A stretch of DNA of 64,000 nt from Taxawa tesnikishii (nom. ined.). Lineage: Eukaryota; Ascomycota; Dothideomycetes; Dothideales. Shown here piece by piece: positions 22,830 through 33,112 of this stretch. A program made the position numbers and the translations under genes. How positions within the stretch are numbered: the stretch's first letter is position 1; every line of letters starts with the position of its first letter. The stretch spans positions 496,001 through 560,000 of the forward strand of contig JAPDRO010000018.1 in the NCBI GenBank assembly GCA_030247885.1, given 5' to 3'. The notes beneath the pieces are model-generated. The model saw only the letters and a program-made list of their open reading frames with translations. It made no database searches and was not told the DNA's origin.

Positions 22830-24632
22830 TATATGCCGCTGTATGTAGGGCCGTCGCGAAAGGTGAAAATGAGATCGGTCACTGTGAAAAAGATGTCTTC
22901 GATGGTTTCGTCTTTTTCCGGACGCCCAAGTTCGCCAGCTGATACCAGGTTCTATACAACCTTACGTTGTTGTGATCAAGAGACGCGCCGCCTGGCGCAG
23001 CTGCCACAATCTCGAGCTTATCAAATTCTCTCCCCTAGAGATGAAGGACCCTACGCTCTTGATCGATCCCAAACCTGCGCATGCCAGACTATCGGTCAAC
23101 AAACCTGGCCTGTTTTCCATCCTTGTTCACGTACTCAGATCCATCCCTCCACGCGTTGAAACGCCCTGGTGGCCAGCTGCTATGGCGATGCGCGCTCCAA
23201 TCCGGAACCCAGGAGGGCAGACAATGTTCGTTCTGTACGCCGGCACAGTTGCGCAATCCCTCAATGCTCCCCGTGTAGTCGAGTAATCGTACAGCTGCTT
23301 CAAAAAACACATCGGCAACGCTTTTGGAGTAGTCCAGGGCGGGTATAACGTTGTATGTGGGATCGGTGGCCTCCAGAATACCCAAAAGGCCGTAGGTCTT
23401 GTCCCTTGGATTGGTCGCTTGGCTTTTTACGGCCATGAGATAGAAGCACCCAAGGGCTTTCGATTGCACACATTCCATCGAAGGGAGGCTCATGCTGGAT
23501 CCAGCTTCTAAAGAAGAGATGGGGAGTCTCCTCGAGCGCACCGAAATCCTCAAAAAAAAGGTGTATCCCTGGCCAGTATGAATTCGCTGAATTGGTTGAT
23601 GAGTGCAAAATCAACGGTAGCGTCGCCGCAGATCAGCAGCACTTTGGGTGCCAATGAAACTTCTTGCAACGTCCAAACACGTTGCCACCAAGTTTGTCGG
23701 AAGATGTCTTTTATTGCGTTCCGAACCGGCGTCTGATGGTGCACGTGCTCAATCAGCTCCTTGCACTCCGGTTGTTTCTTGAAAGGGGCATCAGCGATTG
23801 GAGCATGGTCTCGGAGGTGGCACTGAAAAACCGTCCTGTGGAAAAGCGACTCCATCTCCCGGTGTATTGGGCTCCAGCCGTCCCTGTTAACTCTCCCAAA
23901 TGCAGTATCAAAGGATCGTTGGCCGCTAATTCTAAGGTAGTACTCAGCTTCGCTCCGAAGTGTCAACGGTTTGACGTACTTGGCCAGCCTGGCAACGTCC
24001 TGAAAGCTTAGACCGAATTCTTCGGCGACGTTCGCAGGCTCTTCTGTGACGATCTTGTGAAACATATGAGTTGCAAGGGACGGGAGTTCCTGTGAAGATC
24101 TTCGGGCAGCTGCAAGTCGTTCAAGGAAAAGCAGTGCGGCTTCAGAGTTTTCAATACTTTCTCCCAGCCAAACCAATGCACGTGGGGACTTTCTATAGAT
24201 GTCGCCCATCAACTTCACCTGCTGGGCTTTCTCCCGGTCACTGGTCTGATCAATGCATATAGCATCAACCCAGAGTGTTCGCTTTTCTGAGGATAGACGT
24301 AATCTGCGGAGCGCTGCATAGCAGTTGCGCGTCACATTCAGCTGGCAGCCGTTGCAATAGATTTGGCTTGATAGACTGTAGTCGCCGTCCTCAGTCGCCC
24401 ATGTATAGGACAGAGCTTCGTATGCTGGATCATCATCCACCAAAACCACAGACAGCTCGCAGACGAGGGTGGATGAAGTTTCGGGACAGAGAGCAAGCAC
24501 CCTTGTAGACCTGGCATTCGGAAGCGGCAGCTCCGAATATGGAGGCTTGCGTTCGTTGTTACCGGATGTCGACATGATGTTGTGTTTTTGCTCGATGACG
24601 GACGTGATGTGAAGGATTTGTTTGAGCCTCAT

Positions 24633-25439
24633 CGGGGATACTGCCTTCCTTACTCAACATGTTTGAAGTGCATATGTGTACAGCCTCGTCCTCGACTCCA
24701 GCCACTGTATGGATGCATGACCCCGCAGCAGATGCCAGCCAACCAATCGGAAAGGACAACAACAACGTGGGTTGAATGATCATTTGGCACTCGTTGTGTT
24801 GTACTTGTAAGGCACAGATTGTTCTGTTGTTGGTAGTACATGTACATGTAGTACATGGACGCGTCGCCGGCAGAGGCTTGGAAGGAAGGCGGCCAGGACG
24901 CTGACTCTGACTCTGACGCCGACTCTGACGCTTCGAGCCCTCGCGTGCGATCGAGGGCACGTACGACACACATGCGCATGTGCATGTGTATATGCATATG
25001 CATATGCAGAGCCTCAGTTCCGTGTTCTGTACAGCGACAGACAGACACGCAGCAAATCGTCTTGATAAAGGTACTGTACGTTTGGTGGACGAAAAGACCA
25101 TCCGAAGTGTTCCGAAGGGCAGGGCAACTGTCGCTTTGCCGAAATCCAAGTTGCCGATCAAAGATCCCGTCTCCGCAAACACAGACCTCGACCGCAAGCA
25201 CTGCCGCGAGTAGCTAACTGGGGGATATCCATAGCCGGACAAGTATCGTATCATATATTATTGTTCTTTCCTTTTGTTCCTTCATCTTCACTGTACACTT
25301 CTCCAATTGCTCGACTCCCTTCATCTTTCTACAGCAATCCTCTCCGCTCATTGTACAACCCCCAACCCGGAGCCACGTCGTACCTCTCTCCCTCTCGCAT
25401 CGCCTTTGTGTAGTTGTATCTAGGACACCACCTTCGACC
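24633..25439. other. Intergenic with simple repeats and a Z-DNA-prone tract
   Basis: Shared upstream region of the divergent HET and thiolase genes. It contains TGACTC hexamer repeats (about 24,901-24,932), short ACATGTAC palindromes (24,836-24,856) and a 43-bp strictly alternating purine-pyrimidine run (24,966-25,008). Frames of up to 231 codons here are compositional by-products. Pyrimidine-rich sequence (25,260-25,435) precedes the thiolase start, as in a fungal promoter/5' leader. Confidence 0.6.
24966..25008. repeat. 43-bp alternating purine-pyrimidine tract
   Basis: ACACACATGCGCATGTGCAT is followed by GTGTATATGCATATGCATAT and GCA without a break in the R-Y alternation. Such tracts favour left-handed Z-DNA; any regulatory role is inference. 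Confidence 0.9.
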
Positions 25440-26679
25440 ATGGCAGGCTTCATACAAAAAGGCGCCAAAAACATCCTCACCAAACAACCCAACGACGTCG
25501 TCTTCCTCTCCGCCCTCCGTACACCCATCACACGCGCCAAAAGGGTGCGTTCAAAGACGCCTACGACCACGAGCTCCTCGCCGCCGTACTCAAAGCGACG
25601 CTCGCCGCGAACCCCAACCTCGACCCCGCCCTCATCCAAGACATCCAGATCGGCAATGTGCTCTCCGAGCTCGGCGGCTCCAAAGCCGGCCGCATGGCCG
25701 CCCTGCACGTCGGCATGCCCGCCACATCCTCCTTCCAGACGGTGAACCGGGCGTGCAGTTCCGGGCTGGCGGCCATTACGGGATAGCGCACAGCATCGCC
25801 GTCGGCGCCATCGACGTCGGCATCGGAGGAGGGATGGAGAGCATGACGAAGAACTACGGCAGCCGGGCGATCCCGACGCAGCTGTGGGACGCGCTCAAGG
25901 AGTCGGAAGTCAAGGACGCGCGCGACTGCATCATGAGCATGGGGCTCACGGCCGAGAACGTGGCGGAGCGGTACGGCGTCAGCCGGGCCGAGCAGGACGA
26001 GTTCGCCGCGCGCTCGCACCAAAAGGCCGCAAAGGCGCAAAAGGAAGGCCTGTTCGACAACGAGGTCATCCCCGTGACGACGCGGTGGGCGCCCAACAAG
26101 GACGAGCCGGACAAGTTCGAGGACATCACCGTCACAAAGGACGACGGCATCAGGCCCACCAGCTCGCCCGAGAGCCTCGCGAAGATGAAGCCGGCGTTCA
26201 GCATCACGGGCAGCGCGACGGCGGGCAACAGCTCGCAGGTCTCGGACGGCGCGGGCGCGGCGCTCATGATGCGCCGCAGCACCGCCACCGCGCTCGGCCT
26301 CGAGAGGGACATCATCGGCAAGTGGGCCGGCACCCAAGTCGTCGGCTGCAAGCCCGACGAGATGGGCATCGGGCCCGCGTTGGCGGTTCCCAAGCTGCTC
26401 GAGTACACCGGCGTCGCCAAGGAGGAGATTGGTGTCTGGGAGATCAACGAGGCTTTCGCGTCTCAAGCCGTGTACTGCGTCAGGGAACTGGGCATCGACA
26501 TCGACAAGGTGAACCCCAAGGGCGGTGCCATTGCCCTCGGTCACCCGCTCGGGGCCACTGGCGCGAGACAACTGGCCGGTCTTTTGCCCGAGTTGGAGAG
26601 GCAGGGTCAGCAGTTGGGTGTCATTAGCATGTGCATCGGTACCGGTATGGGCATGGCTAGCTTGATCGTCAGGGAATAG
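25440..26679 (+). CDS. 3-ketoacyl-CoA thiolase (acetyl-CoA C-acyltransferase), two frame breaks
   Basis: Catalyses thiolytic cleavage of 3-ketoacyl-CoA in fatty-acid beta-oxidation. The start is ATG 25,440 (MAGFIQKGAKNILTKQ), then DVVFLSALRTPITRAK. Catalytic parts are all present: acyl-accepting Cys in NRACSSGLAAIT (about 25,750-25,780), GGGMESMTKNYGSRAIPT, NEAFASQAVY, His in GHPLGATGARQ, and the proton-transfer Cys in MCIGTGMG; it ends in VRE (no SKL-type peroxisomal signal). The frame shifts at 25,539-25,544 (AAAAGGG where AAAAAGGG would read RAKKGAFKDAY) and at 25,779-25,783 (after AAIT). Each is repaired by one added base, so either this is a decaying copy or the assembly dropped bases. 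No PTS2 was clear at the N-terminus. The 387-codon antisense frame is a GC-rich shadow. Confidence 0.88.
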
Positions 26680-26970
26680 ATTGTCTGAATGAAAAAAACT
26701 TTTGAGAATTGTACAACTGCCCACAAAGCCAATGGGAATTCTCGCCCATGGCGGCTTGGACTCGTGCTCAGATCGCTGCAGTTGATAAACAGGTGATTAC
26801 TTTTCTTCTTATTGGAAATTGTTGTACTATCAAAGAGTCCAGCTCTGCACCCTCTAAAACCGTCATGGTATATATCCAATACAATGTTCCAAACTCCTGC
26901 AATGCGGCCCTGAAGCAAAAAAAAAAAAAAAAAGAAAGAAAGACAGATCCGCCGCGCAGCCTCTCCGCGC

Positions 26971-27906
26971 TCACGCAAGCAGCTTCTGCGTCAAAAACTC
27001 GGCAAAAGCACAGTCGATACTGGCAGAAAACCGAATGTAATTCGCCATGGCAGCGCTCATCGGGGGCGGACAGTGCTCGACGACGGCATCGACGTGCAGC
27101 CTCTCCAAGCCCTGGATGGCGAGCACGTCCTTGATCCACTCCATGCCATCCAACTCCTTCAGGAGCTCGAAATCGCGAGATTGGTACGGCGGGACCATCT
27201 GCCAGCCGTCAGGGCCCGGCATGCCGGCCACGATGCCGAGCGAGAGCGACTGCAGAGGCACGTTCTCGGCGAGGTAGGACAGCGCAGAGGACCATTCGGC
27301 GCGGTCGAATTCCTTTTCGTAGGGCAGGGCGCGCTTGACGATGCGGACGGCGCGCACGCAGCTGCGCGCGAGCGCGGTCAGGTCGCTGAAGAAGGGCACG
27401 ATGGCCTCGACGTGCGTGTCGAAGTCGAAGACGTGGCTCGAGTACAGCACCCCGGCCGCTTCGGCGTGGATGCGCGCGTTGGACAGGAGGAAGGTGGTGC
27501 TGATCTCCCTGGCGCTGAGCAGGTGGTAGGTCGTGCTCATGCAGCGGGCGCGGAAGCGGTCGGAGCGGATCTTGAACGAGGTCCGGCGGTGGAGCGGACG
27601 GCGCTGCTCGTAGCTCGAGGGCTCCTCGGTGCGGATCTTGAGGACGGGTGAGGGGCTGGGTTTGGCGCATGGGCTGTCTGCGCTGCGCTTGAGGTATTCG
27701 TATTCGTAGTAGTCGCACGCGGCGGGCATGACGCGGGCGAGCCTTCCGACGGGCGAGTCGTCTGTGCAGCCGTTGAAGAGGAGCTCGTTGTATATCATGA
27801 GTCGGATCTCGGTGGGCAAGCGCTCGAGTAGCGACTGGGGCCCGTCCAGCTCCATTGCCGTGTCGGTGTTGACAAGAGTCGCGTCCATTGATGCAGGACC
27901 AAGCAA
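26971..27906 (-). CDS. 2EXR/F-box-like hypothetical protein
   Basis: Single-exon 311-codon gene. After a short leader it has LLERLPTEIRLMIYNELL (residues ~27-44), the signature of the 2EXR/F-box-like domain opening many fungal proteins of unknown role. The rest has FLLSNARIHAEAAGVLYSS (the usual second part of that domain, about residues 139-157) and SLGIVAGMPG. An alternative start is Met7. It is convergent with the thiolase gene; the 291-bp gap between their stops holds a 16-17 A run on + near 26,919. Substrate-receptor function in a ubiquitin ligase is possible by analogy but not shown. Confidence 0.7.
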   Translation of the reverse strand: MLGPASMDATLVNTDTAMELDGPQSLLERLPTEIRLMIYNELLFNGCTDDSPVGRLARVMPAACDYYEYEYLKRSADSPCAKPSPSPVLKIRTEEPSSYEQRRPLHRRTSFKIRSDRFRARCMSTTYHLLSAREISTTFLLSNARIHAEAAGVLYSSHVFDFDTHVEAIVPFFSDLTALARSCVRAVRIVKRALPYEKEFDRAEWSSALSYLAENVPLQSLSLGIVAGMPGPDGWQMVPPYQSRDFELLKELDGMEWIKDVLAIQGLERLHVDAVVEHCPPPMSAAMANYIRFSASIDCAFAEFLTQKLLA

Positions 27907-28254
27907 TTGTATTATAATATCAAACGCAACCGGTCTAAGTGTAGCAGTCTATGAGGGGAATCTATGGGGGATCTATGGGGAGAGGAAGAGGGAGGGTGGG
28001 GAGAGTCAGGAGGGACAGAGGAACAGATATGTCAGAAACGACCTTGATGGAGCAGGGGCAGGGCACGTGTGAGTATGTAATCTTGGATCACTCAAACAAA
28101 GCAATCACGGCGACGCAGTTCGCAGCGAAGCCGTGTGACAGTGACGTGCAGGATGATCCGGTCAGTACGTCGCCAGCCAGGTACATGGATGGAAGTAGCG
28201 TCTGCCGGCGTATCAGTCGCAAGCACAGCGGCTTTGTACGTATGATCAACCATC

Positions 28255-28283
28255 CTGGACTCTGGACTCTGGACTCTGGACTC
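28255..28283. repeat. Heptanucleotide repeat (CTGGACT)4
   Basis: CTGGACTCTGGACTCTGGAC continues with TCTGGACTC, four units, in the gap between the 2EXR-like gene and DUS4. Confidence 0.95.
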
Positions 28284-28557
28284 GGTGAAACAACAAAATC
28301 GACGCGAAACTTTCTGGTCTCTCATCTCGCGATTCATGACGCACCTTATCGTTCGATAATAAGGTTATCTGCCAAGCACCACCGATTTCGGCGCTAGTGT
28401 CCGCCCAATCGCGGAGAAATCGGCGGTCCTTAGCGGTTGTTGCCGACGCGCTCGACAAAACTCGCACGTCAACAAGACTTTGCAGGGGACGATTCCAACG
28501 CGAGACGCTTGCCGGATGATGACCTGATATACCGGCCCCCGAGCCTGACTTTTCAGC

Positions 28558-30285
28558 ATGACGACCGATGATGAGAGCCCTACGGAGCGGATACAGTAAG
28601 TGTCGCGGCCTCTTCCCATCTCCCCGTCTCCCCGTCTCGTGACAGGTATGCCGTATCCGGTATACGCTCTCGATACATCTACATCGCACGTTCTTGGAAT
28701 CAAGAGAGGAATCCCGACTTTGTCCTGACGACGGGAGAGAAGCGTGTGTGCTAGTCGTTCTACCTATGCGTTGCCACCTCTTCGGCAGCAACGATTAACA
28801 GCACGTTGTCAAGGCGATAAGAGGCCGAACAGTCCGAAGACACCTCGGCCTTCTCTGTCCGCACACCCATCTCACCGAAAACCCCAGGACTGACCACATC
28901 GCAGCCCCGTGAAGCTCTTCGATGTAGCCAAATCAGAGGGCAGACCCCTGTACGGTAGGCCTTGCTTTCTGCCTTCGTATCTTCACCCCATTTACTGAGG
29001 CGTTTCCAGTATCTGCGCCTATGGTGCGGTAGGTCATCTCCGTTCTGTTCGTCCTTGCTGCGTCTAAACGTCTGGCGAAAAGATACAGCAAACTCCCTTT
29101 CCGTCTCCTGGTTCAGAATTATGGCGTCGACTTGACCTACACCCCCATGATCCTCGCCCACGAGTAAGTGATTCCATTCCCTGTCCTCCCTCACCTTCTT
29201 TGTGTTCACCTCCTTCTCCTAGATTCATCCGCCACCCCATCGCTCGCTCCTCCGACTTTAGCACCCACGCCACCGAAGGTCCCGTGATCGCACAGTTCGC
29301 CGCCAATAACCCTATCGACTATTCCCGCGCGACACAGCTCATCGCGCCCTGGGTCAATGGTGTCGACCTCAACTGCGGGTGTCCGCAGTCGTGGGCCATC
29401 AAAGAAGGCATTGGATGCAGTCTGATGAACGACCGAGGACTTGTCAGTGATCTAGCCAAGGCTGCGAGGTCGGCCGTAGGGCTTGGGAAAAGTGTTAGCA
29501 TCAAGATAAGGGTGCACAAGGATCTTCGGTATGGAGCTTCTTTCCCTTGAGTCTGGCTTGCTGCCCATGTTGCACCCCCTCTTTCCCCTAATGACGACCC
29601 CAGGCAAACAATCGACCTGATCCGCACCGCCGAAACCGCCGGTATCGACTTTATAACAATACACCATCGTACCGCGCACCAGCGCTCCTCTACGCCACCT
29701 CTTTATGACGCGCTCCCTATCTTGAAATCCGCAACCACGGTTCCACTGATCTTCAACGGCGCTGTTACATCTCTCCACCCCTCGAAACCTACCCGTCCTT
29801 CACAACCGACCTTTACCTCCACCGACTCTCCCACAACAGACGGGACGAATCGGACAGACACCTCGGAGGAGACAATCGACCCCACATCCGCTTCCTCTCT
29901 GCACCAACGCTACAACCTGGACGGCATCATGGCCGCGCAGGGGCTCCTTGAAAACCCAGCTCTCTTCGCGGGCTACACTTCCACGCCCGTTCACGTCATC
30001 GAAGAGTTCATGAACTATGCGGTTCGCGGAGGGCTGAGGACGGAACTCATCCAGCACCATCTGGGCGAGATGATGGGCAAGATGGTGAGCAAGAGGGATC
30101 GGAAGAAGCTCTTCGACCTGCGGGATCTGATAGAGGTGTGCGATTGGGTCGAGGGAGTGCTGGGGGAGGGGTTTGAAAGGGGGATGAGTCCACCTGTTCG
30201 AAGACAAGCTTCTCCCCTTTTCCACCGCAGTCAATCGGCCCGTGGTCGTGTGGAAATCCCGGTTTCCCTTCGATCGCAAAAATAA
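28558..30285 (+). CDS. DUS4: tRNA-dihydrouridine synthase (DUS4 type)
   Basis: FMN enzyme reducing uridine to dihydrouridine in the tRNA D-loop. Proposed exons: 28,558-28,595, 28,905-28,954, 29,010-29,028, 29,083-29,163, 29,223-29,528 and 29,604-30,285; total 1,176 nt, 391 aa, all in frame. Splicing yields HPVKLFDVAKSEGRPLYV, SAPMVRYSKLPFRLLVQNYG, DLTYTPMILAHEFIRHP, DLNCGCPQSWAIKEGIG (the Cys of NCGCP is the catalytic acid) and VSIKIRVHKDLR. Exon 3 has only 19 nt and codes for the FMN-binding SAPMVR. Intron 1 (309 nt) is the least certain; introns 2-5 have 54-75 nt with branch-like TTACTGA, CTAAAC and CTAATGA in introns 2, 3 and 5. A Thr/Ser-rich insert of about 35 residues (29,775-29,895) separates IFNGAVTS from LDGIMAAQGLLENPALF. 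The His/Lys and FMN residues look intact. Confidence 0.9.
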
Positions 30286-31474
30286 AAAGTCGGTCCAGAG
30301 GCACGGATCCGCCACACGATACTCGGTACCGGCTGGGCACTGTATCGAAACAGGGCATCCGACGAGTTTCTCTGCGTGCTTGTCTCTTCGGGTTTACGCA
30401 CCACGTTCGAAAGAATTGCTCTTGAAGGTATACTGCCGCACAGTGCAAGCAACGTTGTACGAACTTTCTTCTTTTGCGATCGTCTTCGCGCCGCGTCACT
30501 GTTTCGGGTAGGTGCTAAGTTTCTGCACGGACGATGGCGTGCGCATCTCTTCGGCACATCTTGGATATGGGTCAGCGTTGGTTAGAGCAATCTCGAATGT
30601 GCAACAGATTGAAGCAGCGTATCTGACGGTCGTGTGGTTGATTGACGGGGTGCGAAATCGGTCTACGTTGTTAACTGAGTATGGTTGATGTCTAGATTTG
30701 GTGTTGTGCGTTTTTGGTTTGTCTAGGTTCGGATGGACGGGTCGAGTTGTGTGGACGTGAATGTATAGAATCGGGCCATACGGGTTTGAGGAAAAGAACG
30801 AGGCATGGCAGAGATTCGGAGGAGGTATATATATATATATATATGTCGAATACTTCCGGACACATTGCTTGATTGCTGACGTTCGAATGAGCTGATTCCG
30901 TTCTCGAGATTCTTCGAGCGATGGCGCAAACTGGTGACATGAACACGTGCAGATGGCTCGTAGTAGTTCTGGGCCTGTCAGGCTCTGGACTTCCTATAGA
31001 CGACGTTTGCATTACAACCGACTGTCTCCGTTTCCGGATATGGAGACAACATCACAGCGAGCCCTTATGACTTTCAACAACGCAACACGAATGACCATGC
31101 CGACTGGAACGAATATGTGCTGAGGATACAGAGGACCCTACGTCAGCCGGTCACCTGTACATGTAATTGTTTCTTGTGCAACAAAATCATTTCGAAACGA
31201 TGACACGGACCAGGATCTCTCCTCAGCAGTCCGTCCACCCATGATCCGCGTCTGAGTGGCCGAGGGATGAAGGGGTCGCATCTCTCAATTCCCTCGCCAA
31301 GATGCTGTTCTTGCCGCTCTCCAGTCCTCAGCTCCTCAAACCTTGCCTAGTCCGATAGAGACAAAAGGCGCTTCCCTTTACAGCAGTTGGATTCGTTGTG
31401 CAACAAAGCGCGTGGACGAAGTCGGTGACGTGTGTCCTAGGACTGTGCTCTGCGCGCCTTAAGGTCTTTTGGCA
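30286..31474. other. Intergenic, no gene recognised
   Basis: Several frames of 60-150 codons overlap on both strands but none has a recognisable motif or splice pattern. A TA dinucleotide run lies at 30,826-30,844. Confidence 0.5.
30826..30844. repeat. TA dinucleotide microsatellite
   Basis: Nine to ten TA units, ending in ATATGTCG. Confidence 0.95.
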
Positions 31475-32121
31475 TCAAAACCTTTTTCGAGGAGCTGGTG
31501 ATGGATGAAACCTCAGCTTTACCCGTCCTGGTCGAGGCTGATCACCACATGATGTTACTCCAACTCCCAGACAGCGATCTTGATTGGCAGATGAGGTACT
31601 CCGCCATATGTAAGGCACTGGTGTTGATTGCGAAACGGCGACGCAGCATAAATGCGGAAAGCGACAAGTGACAAGCCTCAGAAATCCGCAATACAAGCTC
31701 CTTACAAGATGCGGATGTAACGAAAACGAGGCACGCAAGACATGGCAGACGTTGAAGGGCTTTTGACAGCCTGTCCAGTTCCGCTGCGTAAAGTTCGAAG
31801 AGCGAGGGTCGTTGTGGGGGAAAGTACCCTGGATCACTCAGGAGGCTTGAGAGGTCAATGTCGGTAAGGGTGAGTTGTATCATGTATACACGGCGAAGAT
31901 GACATTGCCTTCGTTCAGACAGCTAACCGAAGAGGTGTGCTTGGGAGGGAAAGCCAGGGGATTGCTGTACGGCAGCGATCTGGCTTCCATAGCGACCATA
32001 TATTGGCTTCGAAGAGGATCGTTTCCTTGTGTGAGCCTTGACAGTATAGCTGCAAGTGACCGAGGTGCTCCGTTAGGCTAGCTGCAAGCCGAGTTTTCGA
32101 GTTCAAGTTTAGCTGCGCCAA
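31475..32121 (-). pseudogene. Possible gene relic, unknown
   Basis: Two neighbouring - strand frames have protein-like composition: 31,542-31,883 (TLTDIDLSSLLSDPGYFPPQ, then ELYAAELDRLSKALQRLPCL) and 31,915-32,121 (RLAASLTEHLGHLQLYC). Leu-rich text of this kind is typical of the variable part of fungal F-box/2EXR proteins, but no defining domain is visible and the pieces are in different frames. It may be chance. Confidence 0.2.
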
Positions 32122-33112
32122 CTAAGTCATCTGTCGTGCAGCGCTCATGGTGGATTAGCACGCCATTCTTGTGGCTGCTGGGGTTGAGGGAGGGCAAGGA
32201 GGCCAGGTTATGTTCATGAGGATGACCATTTGGTAGACGGCTCAGAAGGTTAATGGTTTGTGACCGGTTCGTGGGGGATGGAATAGAGCGGTGGGCTAGT
32301 GGGTTGAGTTTTGCGGATTTGCTCGGTGACAGAGGCTCAGAAGGTTGTGGCCTGTGGCCTTTTCGAGCGAAGGCAGTACGCAGCAACACACGTAGAGATG
32401 CGCTTCCCTTACGTCCAGACCAGTCGCGTTCAGTCTGTCGCCTTCCAGAGCGGCGTCCGGCAGCGTCGTACGAAGTCATGAAGTCTCGATGTAAGCATGC
32501 TGTCGTACCAAAGAAAAGAGAGATCTTGGCGTGTTCGATCTCGCGCGTGATGGATGACCAGGATGTCTCGGCAATCCGCGTGGCATCTCTATCTCAACTG
32601 AATCGGGAATCCTCGGTCCTATCGCTTCCAGGCCTCCACCGGCAGGCATGAGTTGTTGCACGAGAACCAAATGATCAAGAGACGAGGCCGCAAGCCACCA
32701 GCACATGGCTGACACGTGCAGCGCATAGACTTGGAAGACTTCCTCCTTTGATTCGGAGGCGCATCTCCCTGGCATCCATGTCTTCCATTCGGAGCCCAGT
32801 GTGTAACGCCATGAGTCCCATCACGAAGCAAGAACGCAATGTGGATGACGGACCAGGGGTGGCTGATCAATGATTATCTTTTGCATTTCCCGAGCCACTA
32901 GTAGAAGTCACGTCGCTATGCCAGCAACCAACTTCCCCCTTTCCCCACGCACCTAGATACAATAGACGCGGAAGAACAGCGCAAAACAATTGCTGGTATA
33001 AAGATCCCCAAAGCAATACCGAAAAGGCAGTACGAATACACGGTACGACCTCCAGAAGTATCGGCCCTCTACCCATTTGCTACCCTAATGTCTCATCAAC
33101 ATCCTCATATTC
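32122..33112. other. Intergenic, no gene recognised
   Basis: Only short frames without motifs; the 133-codon - strand frame at 32,078-32,479 is Ser/Pro-rich without recognisable features. Downstream flank of PDHB. Confidence 0.45.

Larger units (their letters stand above)
21110..24575 (-). pseudogene. HET-domain (heterokaryon incompatibility) gene, broken and transposon-disrupted
   Basis: The likely start is ATG at 24,575 (MSTSGNN), in frame with an upstream ATG at 24,632. The HET domain follows: YEALSYTWATEDGD, NCYAALRRLR, LWVDAICIDQ, MGDIYRKSPRALVWLGE, then WWQRVWTLQEV and NPRDKTYGLLGI. The C-terminal segment at 21,110-21,479 carries the typical VCLTSHGHLGLVPQTARPG. Damage: an 8-base A/T run at 23,552-23,559 breaks the frame; TAG stops lie in frame at 23,091-23,089 and 23,037-23,035, both where CAG would fit; 22,832-22,925 reads well only one frame off; a Tc1/mariner element occupies 21,482-22,829. 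HET proteins trigger an incompatibility reaction on fusion with a different strain (family knowledge); this copy should be inactive. Confidence 0.88.

Noticed and set aside
24559-25254. 231-codon - strand frame and its + strand counterparts (24,855-25,217)
   Set aside because: Built on simple repeats (TGACTC hexamers, TG/CA runs); no domain, no splice pattern.
25561-26724. 387-codon - strand frame opposite the thiolase
   Set aside because: Antisense shadow of a GC-rich gene; the + strand holds the thiolase with its catalytic motifs.
26919-26934. A run as evidence of a processed retrocopy of the thiolase
   Set aside because: The run lies well beyond the stop in a convergent intergenic gap and there are no flanking duplications; fungal thiolase genes often have few introns, so lack of introns is not evidence either.
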